Shown: piece by piece, positions 6,177-14,432 of the stretch
Layout: the number at the start of each line of letters is the position of its first letter
Numbering within the stretch: the first letter of the stretch is position 1
Assembly: GCA_009705865.1 (NCBI GenBank)
Contig: WLSJ01000021.1
Coordinates: forward strand, 1-16,869
Direction of reading: 5' to 3'
DNA: 16,869 nt
Source of the DNA: Actinomycetota bacterium
Lineage (GTDB): Bacteria; Actinomycetota; Acidimicrobiia; Acidimicrobiales; Ilumatobacteraceae
Program-made: the position numbers and the translations under genes
The notes under the pieces: generated by a model
The model's database searches: none
Told to the model about the DNA's origin: nothing
Seen by the model: only the letters and a program-made list of their open reading frames with translations

Positions 6177-6902
6177 CTACGGGCGCGGAGCGGCCACTTT
6201 CGGATAGAAAGTTTCGATGTGATTCGGAAGATTGCTCTTGACAAACGCTGACGTGTCATCTGCCAGCACCTCAGGTATTCCAGCTTCCACTCCATTGAGT
6301 GTTCTGTCGACCACTTGGAAAGGGGTTGTTTTCGGCATGTCAACGCCGGCTGCCATTTCTGTATCGATAAAGGCCGGATGAACCGCGACAACGAGAGTTC
6401 CTTGACGAGCAAGCTCAAGTCGTAATCCGTTTGTGAGAGACCAAGCGGCCGACTTTGACATTGCATACGTGGCTGCATCCTTTATGGACATCCACGACAC
6501 TGCCGAAAGGACATTTACAATTACTCCCCCGCCATTCTTTGCAAGAACAGGAGCAAAGGCGCGAGAAAGGTTAAAAGGTCCCCAAACATTTGTTTCAAAC
6601 TCTGCCTTGGCATTCTCTAGAGCATTCTCGGCCATTATGCGGCCTCCGAATATTGCACCTGCATTGTTAATCAACATTGTGACGTCACTACATGTACGAA
6701 CTGCGGCGTCAATGTCAGACTGACTCGTCACATCCATGGGTACTGCTATAGCGGCACTGTTCTTAACAGACTCAATTTGCCTTGCGCCTGCGTACACCTT
6801 TGCAGCGCCTCTATCTAGCAACTGGCGCACGTACTCAGCTCCTAAACCGCGGTTCGCCCCGGTTACGAATACGACTGATCCTTCAATCTTCATGTGACTC
6901 AT
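6177..6902 (-). CDS. Short-chain dehydrogenase/reductase
   Basis: SDR oxidoreductase of 241 residues with TGANRGLG (14-21), LINNAG (77-82), catalytic Ser in VLSAVSW (about 133), and YAMSK with Tyr146 and Lys150. HPAFIDTEM near 175-183 is the post-catalytic loop. Arg41 right after strand 2 (YAGAR) suggests NADP(H) use by the family rule. The substrate is unknown. Two starts are possible: ATG 6902 or ATG 6893 (MKIEGSVVFVTG). The first has a GGGA eight bases upstream, so I keep it. The gene lies between tRNA-Pro and the SRAP gene on the same strand and may be cotranscribed with either; there is no evident functional link to DNA damage. Confidence 0.9.
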   Translation of the reverse strand: MSHMKIEGSVVFVTGANRGLGAEYVRQLLDRGAAKVYAGARQIESVKNSAAIAVPMDVTSQSDIDAAVRTCSDVTMLINNAGAIFGGRIMAENALENAKAEFETNVWGPFNLSRAFAPVLAKNGGGVIVNVLSAVSWMSIKDAATYAMSKSAAWSLTNGLRLELARQGTLVVAVHPAFIDTEMAAGVDMPKTTPFQVVDRTLNGVEAGIPEVLADDTSAFVKSNLPNHIETFYPKVAAPRP

Positions 6903-6904
6903 TT

Positions 6905-6921
6905 CTAAAATCCCAAAGGGA
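6905..6921 (-). terminator. Weak intrinsic terminator candidate after tRNA-Pro
   Basis: On the minus strand TCCC (6921-6918), a TTT loop and GGGA (6914-6911) are followed by TTTTAG. A four-base stem is short for a Rho-independent terminator, but its position, 12 bases past the tRNA 3' end and just before the SDR start, is sensible. Confidence 0.3.
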
Positions 6922-6932
6922 CTTATGTACTT

Positions 6933-7009
6933 TGGTCGGGCTGGCGGGATTTGAACCCACGACCTCTTGTCCCCCAGACAAGCGCGCTACCAAGCTGCGC
7001 TACAGCCCG
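6933..7009 (-). tRNA. tRNA-Pro (anticodon GGG)
   Basis: A 77-nucleotide cloverleaf on the minus strand. The acceptor CGGGCTG (7009-7003) pairs with CAGCCCG (6943-6937), followed by discriminator A and a genome-encoded CCA (6935-6933). The D arm is GCGC..GCGC. The anticodon stem CTTGT/ACAAG encloses the loop CTGGGGG (6977-6971), giving anticodon GGG at 6975-6973, which reads proline CCC/CCU. The T arm contains the invariant GTTCAAAT. The complementary strand gives the well-known false ORF peptide AGFEPTTSCPPDKRATKLRY. Confidence 0.97.
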
Positions 7010-7048
7010 AATGGTGTATGACTCTATCTCTGTGAACTCCTCACTCAC

Positions 7049-7291
7049 CTAGGAGAAAAGTTGAATTACTCGCCATGTGAGATACAAGCAAAGCAGGCTG
7101 ACAAGCAATTTAAAATGCCAGGGAACTTTCTCACCAGACTGACCGGCGAGTTTCCTGAGGTCGAGAGTGTCCACTGTCATTTTGCCGGAGGCCGAAGCTT
7201 GCGCGACAGGATTCTTGCACTCCGGACATTCACCTTCAGTTGACAACGACGATGGCGCGAAGTATTTCGCACACGGCTCACACCACGGCAT
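7049..7291 (-). CDS. Small zinc-ribbon membrane protein, function unknown
   Basis: An 80-residue protein that I do not recognise by name. It opens with a zinc-ribbon pattern: C4xxC7, then C22xxC25. A polar linker of about 30 residues follows, then one hydrophobic segment (about 60-78, rich in Leu, with Trp) just before the C-terminus. This suggests a tail-anchored protein with its zinc knuckle in the cytoplasm. The ATG is two bases after the der stop codon, so it is almost certainly the last gene of the DUF512-der operon. The tight coupling to der and the clean Cys pairs argue that it is real. A role alongside ribosome assembly or the membrane is only a guess from position. Confidence 0.75.
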   Translation of the reverse strand: MPWCEPCAKYFAPSSLSTEGECPECKNPVAQASASGKMTVDTLDLRKLAGQSGEKVPWHFKLLVSLLCLYLTWRVIQLFS

Positions 7292-7293
7292 TC

Positions 7294-8619
7294 TCAGTCA
7301 CCCTTTTTACGTACTCGAAGCTTCAGAGGTGTTGAACCAAACTCAAAAGCTTCACGAATAGAACGCTCTAGATAGCGAATATACGGCGCTGACAATTCGC
7401 GGTTTACGAACAATGTAAATGTCGGCGGGTCATTAGCTCCTTGTACCGCAAAGAGCACCCGAGCACCACCAGGTGCGGGTGATTTCTGCTGTGCAGCTGA
7501 GATCACTCTGTTCACATCTCTAGTAGGAATTTTTCGGTGGTACTGCTCGATGGCTTCTTGAAGCACCGGGCGCAATTTGTGAACACCCATACCTGTCAGA
7601 GCCGACAATTTGAGTACCGGAGCATCATCGATGAAATACAACATTCGAGCTAAGTCAATCTCGACTTGACGACGATTCTCAGAATCGAGCAACTCCCACT
7701 TATTCAGAACTATCAGTATGGGGCAACCAGCTACATCGATTCTTTCAGCGAGTCTTTGATCTTGACTTGTCACTCCAACTGTTGCATCAACAATAAGAAT
7801 TGCGATATCGGCCTCGTCGATTGCCTTTAGAGCGCGCACCAATGAGTAGTACTCGGTTGATTCATCAATCTTGCTCCGCTTTCGCATTCCTGCGGTGTCG
7901 ATAAACACCAAAGGACCGTCTGGTGTTTCAACAAGAGTGTCAACCGCATCACGCGTAGTACCGGGCATGTCGTGTACGACAGATCGCTCTTCACCGACCA
8001 AGCGATTAAACAGAGTGCTTTTGCCAACATTCGGTCTACCCACTAAGGCCACACGAGGCACGCCGTCAGGCTTAATGGCATCTAGTTCTCGTTGTGGAAT
8101 CTCTACATGCGGTATGCGCGCAATCACTTCATCGAGAAAATCTCCGGACCGTCGACCATGAAGAGCGGACACTGCGATTGGCTCGCCAAACCCAAGAGAC
8201 ATGAACGTCCACTTCTCTTGTTCGCGTCGATCGTTATCTGACTTGTTTGCAGCCAGCAAAACTGGCACGCCACTTTTACGCAACCAATGAGAAATATGTT
8301 CATCGTCATCGGTAACACCGACAGAAGCATCAACCATAAAAATCACCAGATCGGCCTCACGCACCGCTTCTTCGACCTGCCGACTCACTTTGTCGTCGAG
8401 TTCGCTTCCACTTGGCATCCAGCCACCGGTGTCGACGATCCAAAACTCAATACCGAGCCATGACGCCATACGAGGGTGTCTGTCTCGCGTAATTCCGGGT
8501 CTGTCTTCGACAATGGCAGCTTGCTCTCCAATTACACGGTTAAACCATGTGCTCTTGCCAACATTTGGCCGACCAACAATCACAACTGTCGGGAAAATGA
8601 CTTTCTCTTCATCAGACAT
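7294..8619 (-). CDS. der: Ribosome-assembly GTPase Der (EngA)
   Basis: Essential double-GTPase that acts in maturation of the 50S ribosomal subunit. In 441 residues there are two G domains and a C-terminal KH-like domain. Domain 1 has the P-loop GRPNVGKST (16-24), DTGGW (63-67) and NKSD (125-128). Domain 2 has GRPNVGKST (194-202), DTAGMRKR (241-248) and NKWE (306-309). The KH part covers about 355-441. The frame is open to 8670, but ATG 8619 is the true start: it is preceded by GAGAGG six bases upstream and begins just before the G1 motif. The first eight bases overlap the 3' end of the DUF512 gene. Domain 1 has KSTWF where KSTLF is usual. Confidence 0.96.
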   Translation of the reverse strand: MSDEEKVIFPTVVIVGRPNVGKSTWFNRVIGEQAAIVEDRPGITRDRHPRMASWLGIEFWIVDTGGWMPSGSELDDKVSRQVEEAVREADLVIFMVDASVGVTDDDEHISHWLRKSGVPVLLAANKSDNDRREQEKWTFMSLGFGEPIAVSALHGRRSGDFLDEVIARIPHVEIPQRELDAIKPDGVPRVALVGRPNVGKSTLFNRLVGEERSVVHDMPGTTRDAVDTLVETPDGPLVFIDTAGMRKRSKIDESTEYYSLVRALKAIDEADIAILIVDATVGVTSQDQRLAERIDVAGCPILIVLNKWELLDSENRRQVEIDLARMLYFIDDAPVLKLSALTGMGVHKLRPVLQEAIEQYHRKIPTRDVNRVISAAQQKSPAPGGARVLFAVQGANDPPTFTLFVNRELSAPYIRYLERSIREAFEFGSTPLKLRVRKKGD

Positions 8620-10060
8620 GAGAAACCTCTCTTTTGGCTGATTCAAGCCGTTCACGCAGAGAACTACCACTCGTAGTTAGCACTTCGACAGCGAAATCGC
8701 GCCGCAATGCTTCCAGAGTGCCTCCATCAAGAAACATACCGTCATTCAGACACACATCGGGGAGCAAATATTGATGTCTTCCGCCATCAAGCGACAATGA
8801 GCGATGAATATCTTCAAACGTCATCAAACCTGCCACTGCGGTATTGCCGCCGAAGAACAAATTCTGTACTTCGATGATGTGCACATCGGAAAAACCTTGA
8901 TCATCAAAAACCTGGCGCATGATGCTGGCTGCATACGATCCCGTCACTACTGCAATTGGTTTATCGGTAGCTTCGACATTGGTTCGCATTCGGATCTGAA
9001 TTGGCGTCGCTGCCATAGCGCGCAAAGAGGTTTCTGATGCTGGATTCACCACACGCGCGTAATCGGTTGGCGACGGCGTATCTACAGATGCAAAAAAACC
9101 GGATTGCTTACCTAAGAGGTCTGGTCCGACTCCTGCAAAGGCATCAACAAATGAACGCACAAGACCAACTCCGTCTTCCAACATTGGAAATTCACCGTAA
9201 GTTTCACTATGAGGAATCGGTCTCTCAGCAACTAGGTAAAATTCGTCGGCGATATGGATGGGCTGACGTGATATTGCCATCTCATATCGACTTTGCCATT
9301 TTTCGATTACATCTACGACATGCTCGGCTTCAGCTTTGGTATGAACCCGCATACGGTCTTCAGTGTTAAAACGAGATAGGCCTAATGGAACGATTGCAAT
9401 TGACTCAAGTGTTGGAAATTGCTCGAGTAACCCACTTAATGTTGACTCGAGTACTTCTCCATCGTTCACACCGGGGCACAACACAATCTGAGCACGTATA
9501 TCTATTTCATTATCTAAGAGGACTTTCATCCACCGCAGACTGAAACCGCCTCGATCATTGCGCAACATGTCTGACCGAATGTGAGGTTCAGGAGAGTGAA
9601 TGCTCACATACAACGGAGACAAGCGTTCGTCGATGACCCGTTCAAGGTCGGCCTCAGTGAATCGAGTCAACGTCGTAAAATTGCCGAACAAGAAACTGAG
9701 GCGATAGTCGTCGTCCTTTAAATACAGACTTCGTCGCATACCTTTAGGCAGCTGATAGATGAAACAAAACTCGCAATGGTTGTCGCACGTGTGAATCCGA
9801 TCAAAGACGGCGCTTGACACTGACACCCCAAACGGTTCTCCGGTGATTCTTTCTATTTCAAAGTCGAGAGTTTCCCGGCCACGAATAACCGCAAGGTCAA
9901 TCTCGTCAGAATCAACGAGCCGTTGCCATTCAAGAATGTCTCTAGGCACGATTCCGTTGACCGAGCTCACATGGTCTCCCACCCTGATACCAGCTCTAAA
10001 CGCTGCCGAGGATGGGTCTACGGCCGAGATTTGAGGCAAAGAGTCCACGGTCGATTTCAC
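8612..10060 (-). CDS. DUF512 radical-SAM protein with N-terminal PDZ-like domain
   Basis: A 482-residue protein of the DUF512 / putative FeS-containing oxidoreductase family, common in Actinobacteria, Clostridia and Cyanobacteria and usually next to der. Residues about 8-70 form a PDZ-like domain (AFRAGIRVGDHVSSVNG). The cysteine cluster C92xxxC96xxC99 in HTCDNHCEFCFIYQLP would ligate a 4Fe-4S cluster, followed by the family block LKDDDYRLSFLFGNFTTLTRF (split across residues 114-134). The C-terminal DUF512 module begins around 275. The reaction is not known. The start is GTG 10060, immediately after a TAGCCT box with six-base spacing, suggesting a leaderless message. It overlaps der by eight bases, so the two are coupled. 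Confidence 0.9.
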   Translation of the reverse strand: MKSTVDSLPQISAVDPSSAAFRAGIRVGDHVSSVNGIVPRDILEWQRLVDSDEIDLAVIRGRETLDFEIERITGEPFGVSVSSAVFDRIHTCDNHCEFCFIYQLPKGMRRSLYLKDDDYRLSFLFGNFTTLTRFTEADLERVIDERLSPLYVSIHSPEPHIRSDMLRNDRGGFSLRWMKVLLDNEIDIRAQIVLCPGVNDGEVLESTLSGLLEQFPTLESIAIVPLGLSRFNTEDRMRVHTKAEAEHVVDVIEKWQSRYEMAISRQPIHIADEFYLVAERPIPHSETYGEFPMLEDGVGLVRSFVDAFAGVGPDLLGKQSGFFASVDTPSPTDYARVVNPASETSLRAMAATPIQIRMRTNVEATDKPIAVVTGSYAASIMRQVFDDQGFSDVHIIEVQNLFFGGNTAVAGLMTFEDIHRSLSLDGGRHQYLLPDVCLNDGMFLDGGTLEALRRDFAVEVLTTSGSSLRERLESAKREVSHV

Positions 10061-10066
10061 CCCTGC

Positions 10067-10072
10067 AGGCTA
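10067..10072 (-). promoter_or_regulatory. Candidate -10 box for leaderless DUF512-der operon
   Basis: TAGCCT on the minus strand ends six bases before GTG 10060, placing the transcription start at the start codon. It sits in the 45-base gap shared with the divergent ispH gene. No convincing -35 is visible. Confidence 0.45.
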
Positions 10073-10088
10073 CCTGTGAGCCTGTCGG

Positions 10089-10094
10089 TAGTCT
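10089..10094 (+). promoter_or_regulatory. Candidate -10 box for ispH
   Basis: TAGTCT lies 11 bases before the ispH ATG, which would give a leader of about five bases. The -35 region is poor. It is back to back with the DUF512 box, making a compact divergent promoter. Confidence 0.3.
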
Positions 10095-10105
10095 GTGAGA
10101 GTTAT

Positions 10106-11143
10106 ATGGCCGTCGACAAGGTACTTCTTGCCTCCCCCCGAGGTTTCTGCGCTGGCGTTGAAATGGCTATCAAGGCCTTGGCTTGGATGGTGCGTACTTT
10201 CGATGAACCCGTCTACTGCTACCACGAAATCGTTCACAATAAAATTGTCGTTGACCGGTTCATTGCTCAAGGCGTGATCTTTGTTGATTCCATCGATGAA
10301 GTGCCTGTTGGCTCACCAATAATGCTTTCTGCTCATGGGTCTGCCCCTGAAGTGGTTGCTGCAGCTCGCTCGCGCGGTAGCTACGTCGTTGATGCAGTGT
10401 GCCCACTCGTGACCAAGGTGCATCATGAGGTCAAGACGCGAGCATCTAAGGGCTACCACATTGTCTATATCGGCCATGAAGGTCATGAAGAAGCTGTAGG
10501 CACTATGGCTGTTGCGCCTGCCTCAATCTCTCGCGTTCAATCAATGGAAGAGGTTGATTCGCTTCCGAACTTTGATACTCAGGTTGCAATGCTTGCCCAA
10601 ACCACGTTGTCACATCGTGAGTGGAACGAAATAGCTGTGCACGTGCGTAAGAAATACCCAGATGTTTGGACGCCAGGTAAAAGTGATTTGTGTTTTGCAA
10701 CAACTAATCGACAAACAGCGCTCATTTCGCTCGCCGGACGAGTTGACTCGTTCGTCATCATCGGATCATCTAACAGCTCGAACACAAGAGCGTTAGAACG
10801 TCTGGCTATCGAGGCCGGATGTCAAAATGTCTTTCGCATTAACTCATATCATGAATTGCCACAGAACCTAAACGGCACAGTCGGAGTCACAGCAGGCGCA
10901 TCAGCCCCCGAAGAACTCGTGCAAGGTGTACTTGAATTTCTCTCACCGAAGAATGGAGTGGAGGAAGTTTTTGTTACCGACGAAGATGAATATTTCCCCC
11001 CGCCTCGAAACATTCGAGACCTCCAGCAAGCCATAGATACTGCTATCACTGTGATGTCAGGTGCATCAGTGATGAACACAGCGAGCATGGACGACAGAGC
11101 ACTTGCAGCAAGCTCCGTTCTTGAGGCACTGTTACCTACATGA
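10106..11143 (+). CDS. ispH: 4-hydroxy-3-methylbut-2-enyl diphosphate reductase
   Basis: Last enzyme of the MEP (non-mevalonate) isoprenoid pathway, reducing HMBPP to IPP and DMAPP with an iron-sulfur cluster. In 345 residues the three cluster cysteines are C15 (PRGFCAGV), C99 (DAVCPLVTKVH) and C196 (DLCFATTNRQ). Substrate-contact histidines are H44 (EIVHNK), H77 (SAHGSA) and H127 (GHEGHEEAVGT). SSNSSNT (221-227) and TAGASAPE (262-269) are the diphosphate-binding loops. The frame is open upstream to 9923, but that stretch is antisense to the DUF512 gene. ATG 10106 gives the family-like start MAVDKVLLASPRGFCAGV. The stop overlaps the next gene in an ATGA junction. A TAGTCT box precedes the ATG by 11 bases. 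Confidence 0.97.
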   Translation: MAVDKVLLASPRGFCAGVEMAIKALAWMVRTFDEPVYCYHEIVHNKIVVDRFIAQGVIFVDSIDEVPVGSPIMLSAHGSAPEVVAAARSRGSYVVDAVCPLVTKVHHEVKTRASKGYHIVYIGHEGHEEAVGTMAVAPASISRVQSMEEVDSLPNFDTQVAMLAQTTLSHREWNEIAVHVRKKYPDVWTPGKSDLCFATTNRQTALISLAGRVDSFVIIGSSNSSNTRALERLAIEAGCQNVFRINSYHELPQNLNGTVGVTAGASAPEELVQGVLEFLSPKNGVEEVFVTDEDEYFPPPRNIRDLQQAIDTAITVMSGASVMNTASMDDRALAASSVLEALLPT

Positions 11144-11550
11144 TTCACCCAACTCTGAGCTCGCTTCGTACCTTCTTGCACTTACTTGCAATCTCAATTT
11201 GGCTAGGCGGTCAAATTGTTTTGGCCGGAGTCGTGCCGTCGCTGAGGCGATCGAACCCAGATGCTCTTACAAACATCGCTAAGGGTTACGCCAAAATTGC
11301 TTGGCCAGCGATGTTCGTCATAGTACTTACAGGCGTATGGGGACTTTCAGAGACGAACGTCGGTGAACGATCAAGTGCGTACATGTTCACCCTTGCGCTC
11401 AAGATGTTGCTTGTCGCTTCTGCCGTAACAGCAACTCTTATTCACTCGTACGGAACTTCGAAGCTCTCAAAGGGTCTAGGCGGCGCAATTGGATTGCTCG
11501 CCACATTGTTCGCCGCATATTGCGGTGTTTTGCTAGCGCATGTTGGCTAG
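11140..11550 (+). CDS. CopD-like small integral membrane protein
   Basis: A 136-residue hydrophobic protein with about four membrane segments (roughly 8-30, 50-68, 82-102 and 112-134). The first segment holds FLHLLAISIWLGGQIVLAG, which resembles the CopD / YcnJ-type membrane domain where His and Trp-Gly-Gly are conserved. CopD-like domains are linked to copper or to electron transport, but here the function is open. It overlaps the ispH stop by four bases (ATGA), so it is coexpressed with ispH; such coupling does not by itself imply a role in isoprenoid synthesis. A hairpin with a T-rich tail lies 12 bases past its stop. There is no signal peptide apart from the first membrane helix. Confidence 0.8.
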   Translation: MIHPTLSSLRTFLHLLAISIWLGGQIVLAGVVPSLRRSNPDALTNIAKGYAKIAWPAMFVIVLTGVWGLSETNVGERSSAYMFTLALKMLLVASAVTATLIHSYGTSKLSKGLGGAIGLLATLFAAYCGVLLAHVG

Positions 11551-11559
11551 ATACCATAT

Positions 11560-12762
11560 TTAGTTGCGAGCAACTTTGTTCCAGGCGATTTCACGATCAA
11601 CACGAACATCGCCAGGAAGACCAAGCACTCGTTCACCCAAGATATTTTTCATAACTTCGGTTGTGCCACCTTCAATGGTGTTTGCGCGCGAACGAAGGAA
11701 TGCTTTTTGAATACCATCAAAAGCCATTGCGGTCTCTGGACGAGTCATTGCATATGAGCCGTACAGCATTCCGTTGGCTCCCTGAAGATTTACGGCAAAG
11801 GCGTACGTTTCCTTATTAAGGTCAGCGCCGGCCATTTTTCCGATTGATCCTTCAGGACCTGGTGTACCCATCTTTCGCGTTGCATTTGCACGAATGTTTG
11901 TCAGGCGAAGAACTTCAGCACGAATCCACAACTTCATAAGTTCGTCGCGTGTCGCACTGTCACGCTGATCATCTGGAAGAGCTTCCCACGCACTCACTGC
12001 AGAAGCGATGGAACCTGAACCGCGTTGCGGCATTGAGCCACCAATCGAGACGCGCTCATTCATGAGAGTTGTCAAGCTGACTCTCCATCCGTCACCTGGA
12101 GACCCGAGCATTTCGGCTTGAGAAATACGTACGTCAGTGAAGTACACCTCGTTGAATTCAGCCTCGCCCGTCATTTGACGCAAAGGGCGAACTTCGACAC
12201 CCTGTGCTTGCATATCAACTACAAAAGCTGTGAGACCAGCATGCTTCACAGCCTCTGGATCGGTACGGACAACTAAGAGACCAAAGCGGGATAAATGCGC
12301 GAGCGTGGTCCATACTTTTTGGCCATTTGCGATCCACTCATCACCATCTTTGACACCCTTTGATGACAACCCTGCAAAGTCTGAACCCGAACCTGGCTCT
12401 GAGAACAACTGGCACCAGATTTCTTCGCCAGTAAATAGCGGACGCAGATAACGCTTCTTTTGTTCTTCACTGCCCCACTCGACAACGGTAGGGCCGCACA
12501 TGCCGTGACCGATCGGGTTGCGATACATCGGATTCGGCGCACCAGCTGGATACAAAATCTCGTTGACATTCTTTTGAAACTTTGGCGAAATCCCAAGACC
12601 TCCGTGGCCGACAGGGAAATTGACCCATGCCAATCCCATGTCAAATTGAGCACCGAGAAATTCAACGACTGATGTCTTTGATGGAGGGAACTTCTTTAAC
12701 AATTCATGTGCCAATTGCTCCACATTGGTGACATCTGCACTGGTGATTTCGGTGACGCTCAT
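11560..12762 (-). CDS. Acyl-CoA dehydrogenase
   Basis: FAD-dependent enzyme that makes the trans-2-enoyl-CoA in beta-oxidation-type pathways; 400 residues, cytoplasmic. The FAD/substrate block SEPGSGSDFAGL is at 121-132 and NGQKVWTT at 146-153. The C-terminal signature RANTIEGGTTEVMKNILGE (359-377) places the catalytic base at E364. The chain length or ring substrate cannot be read from the sequence; this actinobacterial FadE type acts on fatty acids, sterol side chains or other acyl-CoAs. The start ATG has GAAAGG about six bases upstream. The gene diverges from an acyl-CoA synthetase across 113 bases, consistent with a shared catabolic role. Its 3' end meets the CopD-like gene with a nine-base gap. 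Confidence 0.92.
   Translation of the reverse strand: MSVTEITSADVTNVEQLAHELLKKFPPSKTSVVEFLGAQFDMGLAWVNFPVGHGGLGISPKFQKNVNEILYPAGAPNPMYRNPIGHGMCGPTVVEWGSEEQKKRYLRPLFTGEEIWCQLFSEPGSGSDFAGLSSKGVKDGDEWIANGQKVWTTLAHLSRFGLLVVRTDPEAVKHAGLTAFVVDMQAQGVEVRPLRQMTGEAEFNEVYFTDVRISQAEMLGSPGDGWRVSLTTLMNERVSIGGSMPQRGSGSIASAVSAWEALPDDQRDSATRDELMKLWIRAEVLRLTNIRANATRKMGTPGPEGSIGKMAGADLNKETYAFAVNLQGANGMLYGSYAMTRPETAMAFDGIQKAFLRSRANTIEGGTTEVMKNILGERVLGLPGDVRVDREIAWNKVARN
11562..11580 (+). terminator. Candidate intrinsic terminator of ispH unit
   Basis: AGTTG (11562-11566) pairs with CAACT (11571-11575) around the loop CGAG, followed by TTTGTT. The T-rich tail is on the plus-strand side only, so it would stop transcripts from ispH and the CopD-like gene. 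It lies inside the last codons of the convergent acyl-CoA dehydrogenase gene. The stem is short, so confidence is modest. Confidence 0.4.
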
Positions 12763-12875
12763 TTGGGCCCTTTCGCACGGCTAAGTGATAACCGTAATAG
12801 GCAAGTATGACCCTCTACGAACCAGAATCCAATCGGACTGCATCGTGCAGGTACCCAGTCAATTAGTTTGGAACC
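12763..12875. other. Divergent regulatory region between acyl-CoA dehydrogenase and synthetase
   Basis: This is the longest gene-free stretch in the window. On the plus side a TAGTTT box sits six bases before the synthetase ATG. On the minus side the dehydrogenase has an ordinary AAGGG ribosome site. An imperfect 11-base palindrome, ATAACCGTAAT (12788-12798), with TACGGT readable on its minus strand, could be a -10 or operator element, but it has two mismatched pairs. No strong TetR- or FadR-like operator was recognised. Confidence 0.3.
12864..12869 (+). promoter_or_regulatory. Candidate -10 box for leaderless acyl-CoA synthetase gene
   Basis: TAGTTT is followed by six bases and then ATG 12876. 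The surrounding 18 bases resemble the box before the gene at 15258, sharing TA, TTTG, A and CCATG in register. No Shine-Dalgarno and no clear -35 are present. Confidence 0.5.
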
Positions 12876-14432
12876 ATGTACCCAGGAATTACAGCAGCCA
12901 CCCATCCCGATAGACCCGCAATCATTCAGGCCGAGACAGGGAAAATCACTACTTTTCTTGAACTTCATGAAGCCGCCATCCGCCTGAGCAACGTTTTACG
13001 AGCCGCTGGACTGCAAGCTGGCGATCACGTCGCAATATGCATGGAAAATCACGGCAAGTACTTAGAAGTCATTTGGGGCTGCCATTACGCCGGCGTCGTA
13101 TACACGGCATGCTCTAGTCGTCTTACCAAAGCTGAACTGACCTACATCGTGAACGATTGCCAAGCTAAGGCGTTCATCACGTCGAAATACAAGGCGGATC
13201 AGGCTTTAGAAATTTCTGGCGACATACCACAAGTGCATCTTCGTCTGATGCTTGATGGAACTGTTGATGGTTACGACTCATTCGAGTCAACAGTTGACTC
13301 CGCTTCTTCTGTGCCGCTGTCAGACATGGTCGACGGAACCGACATGTTGTATTCCAGTGGAACTACTGGGATGCCAAAGGGCGTTGCACGACCTTTCCCG
13401 GGCACACCACTGGGAACCTCTGCAGGACTTGCCACTGCTCTCACCGTTGGACTCTTCCAGTTTCACGAAGGCATGACGTACTTATCCCCTGCACCGCTGT
13501 ATCACGCTGCCCCACTGCGCTTCAACATGTCAGTTCATGCGTCGGGTGGAACCACTATTGTCATGGAACATTTCGATGCAGAGATGTACCTGAAATACGC
13601 AGAGCAATACAAGGCTACGCATACACAACTAGTGCCAACGATGTTTATTCGCATGCTAAAACTCGACCCAGAGGTTCGTGCCAAATATGACGTGTCCAAT
13701 TTCAAGGTTGCAATTCACGCCGCAGCGCCATGTCCGGTCGAAACTAAGAAAGCCATGATCGCGTGGTGGGGACCAATCATTCACGAGTATTACGCAGGCA
13801 CCGAGGGCAATGGTTTTGTTTATTGCAACAGTGATATGTGGCTTGCACATCCCGGATCTGTTGGTGTCGCCATTCAAGGAGAGGTGCACATATGCGATGA
13901 ACTAGGCGATGATGTGCCGCAAGGCGAATCAGGAACCATATTTTTTGCGGGTAGTGCGATCTTTGAGTACCACAATGACGCTGAAAAGACTAAGGCATCG
14001 CGTGATCCGAAAGGCCGGGGTTGGTCAACACTCGGAGATGTTGGTTATCTCGATGCGGACAATTTCTTGTACCTGACAGACCGAAAAGCATTTATGATTA
14101 TTTCCGGCGGTGTCAACATCTATCCACAAGAGTCTGAAAATATCCTTGTTAACCATCCGAAAGTTATCGACATTGCCGTCTTCGGAGTGCCGAATGATGA
14201 TTTTGGCGAAGAAGTTAAAGCCGTGGTTCAGCCAGTCACAATGCCATCTTCTCCTGCAGAAGCCGATGCACTCGCAAAGGAGTTGATTGCGTTTTGTAAA
14301 ACACACCTTGCGGATATTAAATGCCCTCGGTCAATCGATTTTCGTGCCGAACTTCCGCGTCACCCGACAGGCAAGCTGTACAAGCGCCTATTGAAAGATG
14401 AATACTGGAAAGCAGCTGGACGCTCCATCTAA
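12876..14432 (+). CDS. Acyl-CoA synthetase (AMP-forming, FadD-like)
   Basis: ANL-superfamily ligase of 518 residues that adenylates a carboxylic acid and transfers it to CoA. The ATP loop LYSSGTTGMPKGVARP is at 158-173 and the adenine-contact motif YYAGTEGN at 305-312. The hinge LGDVGYLD is at 386-393 and DRKAFMIISGGVNIYPQE at 402-419. The adenylation lysine is K500 in PTGKLYKR. The substrate is not predictable; pairing with a divergent acyl-CoA dehydrogenase suggests a fatty or other degradable acid. The gene lacks a Shine-Dalgarno and has TAGTTT six bases before ATG, so it is probably leaderless. The stop shares a base with the next start (TAATG), so it is the first gene of a unit with the phosphodiesterase. 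Confidence 0.93.
   Translation: MYPGITAATHPDRPAIIQAETGKITTFLELHEAAIRLSNVLRAAGLQAGDHVAICMENHGKYLEVIWGCHYAGVVYTACSSRLTKAELTYIVNDCQAKAFITSKYKADQALEISGDIPQVHLRLMLDGTVDGYDSFESTVDSASSVPLSDMVDGTDMLYSSGTTGMPKGVARPFPGTPLGTSAGLATALTVGLFQFHEGMTYLSPAPLYHAAPLRFNMSVHASGGTTIVMEHFDAEMYLKYAEQYKATHTQLVPTMFIRMLKLDPEVRAKYDVSNFKVAIHAAAPCPVETKKAMIAWWGPIIHEYYAGTEGNGFVYCNSDMWLAHPGSVGVAIQGEVHICDELGDDVPQGESGTIFFAGSAIFEYHNDAEKTKASRDPKGRGWSTLGDVGYLDADNFLYLTDRKAFMIISGGVNIYPQESENILVNHPKVIDIAVFGVPNDDFGEEVKAVVQPVTMPSSPAEADALAKELIAFCKTHLADIKCPRSIDFRAELPRHPTGKLYKRLLKDEYWKAAGRSI

Noticed and set aside
6933..7009. tRNA-Pro as an integration site for a mobile element
   Set aside because: There is no integrase, no repeated tRNA 3' end, and both flanks are ordinary housekeeping genes.
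6782..7021. Plus-strand ORF ending in AGFEPTTSCPPDKRATKLRY
   Set aside because: This is the well-known false peptide read from the complement of a tRNA-Pro gene; the rest is antisense to the SDR gene.
8620..8670. Longer der start at 8670
   Set aside because: ATG 8619 has a GAGAGG six bases upstream and lies right before the G1 motif; the extension is the DUF512 3' end in another frame.
9923..10105. N-terminal extension of ispH to 406 residues
   Set aside because: It is antisense to the start of the DUF512 gene; ATG 10106 gives the normal IspH N-terminus.
12788..12798. Palindrome ATAACCGTAAT as a regulator operator
   Set aside because: It has two mismatched pairs, is short, and no regulator gene lies nearby; kept only as a note in the divergent region.
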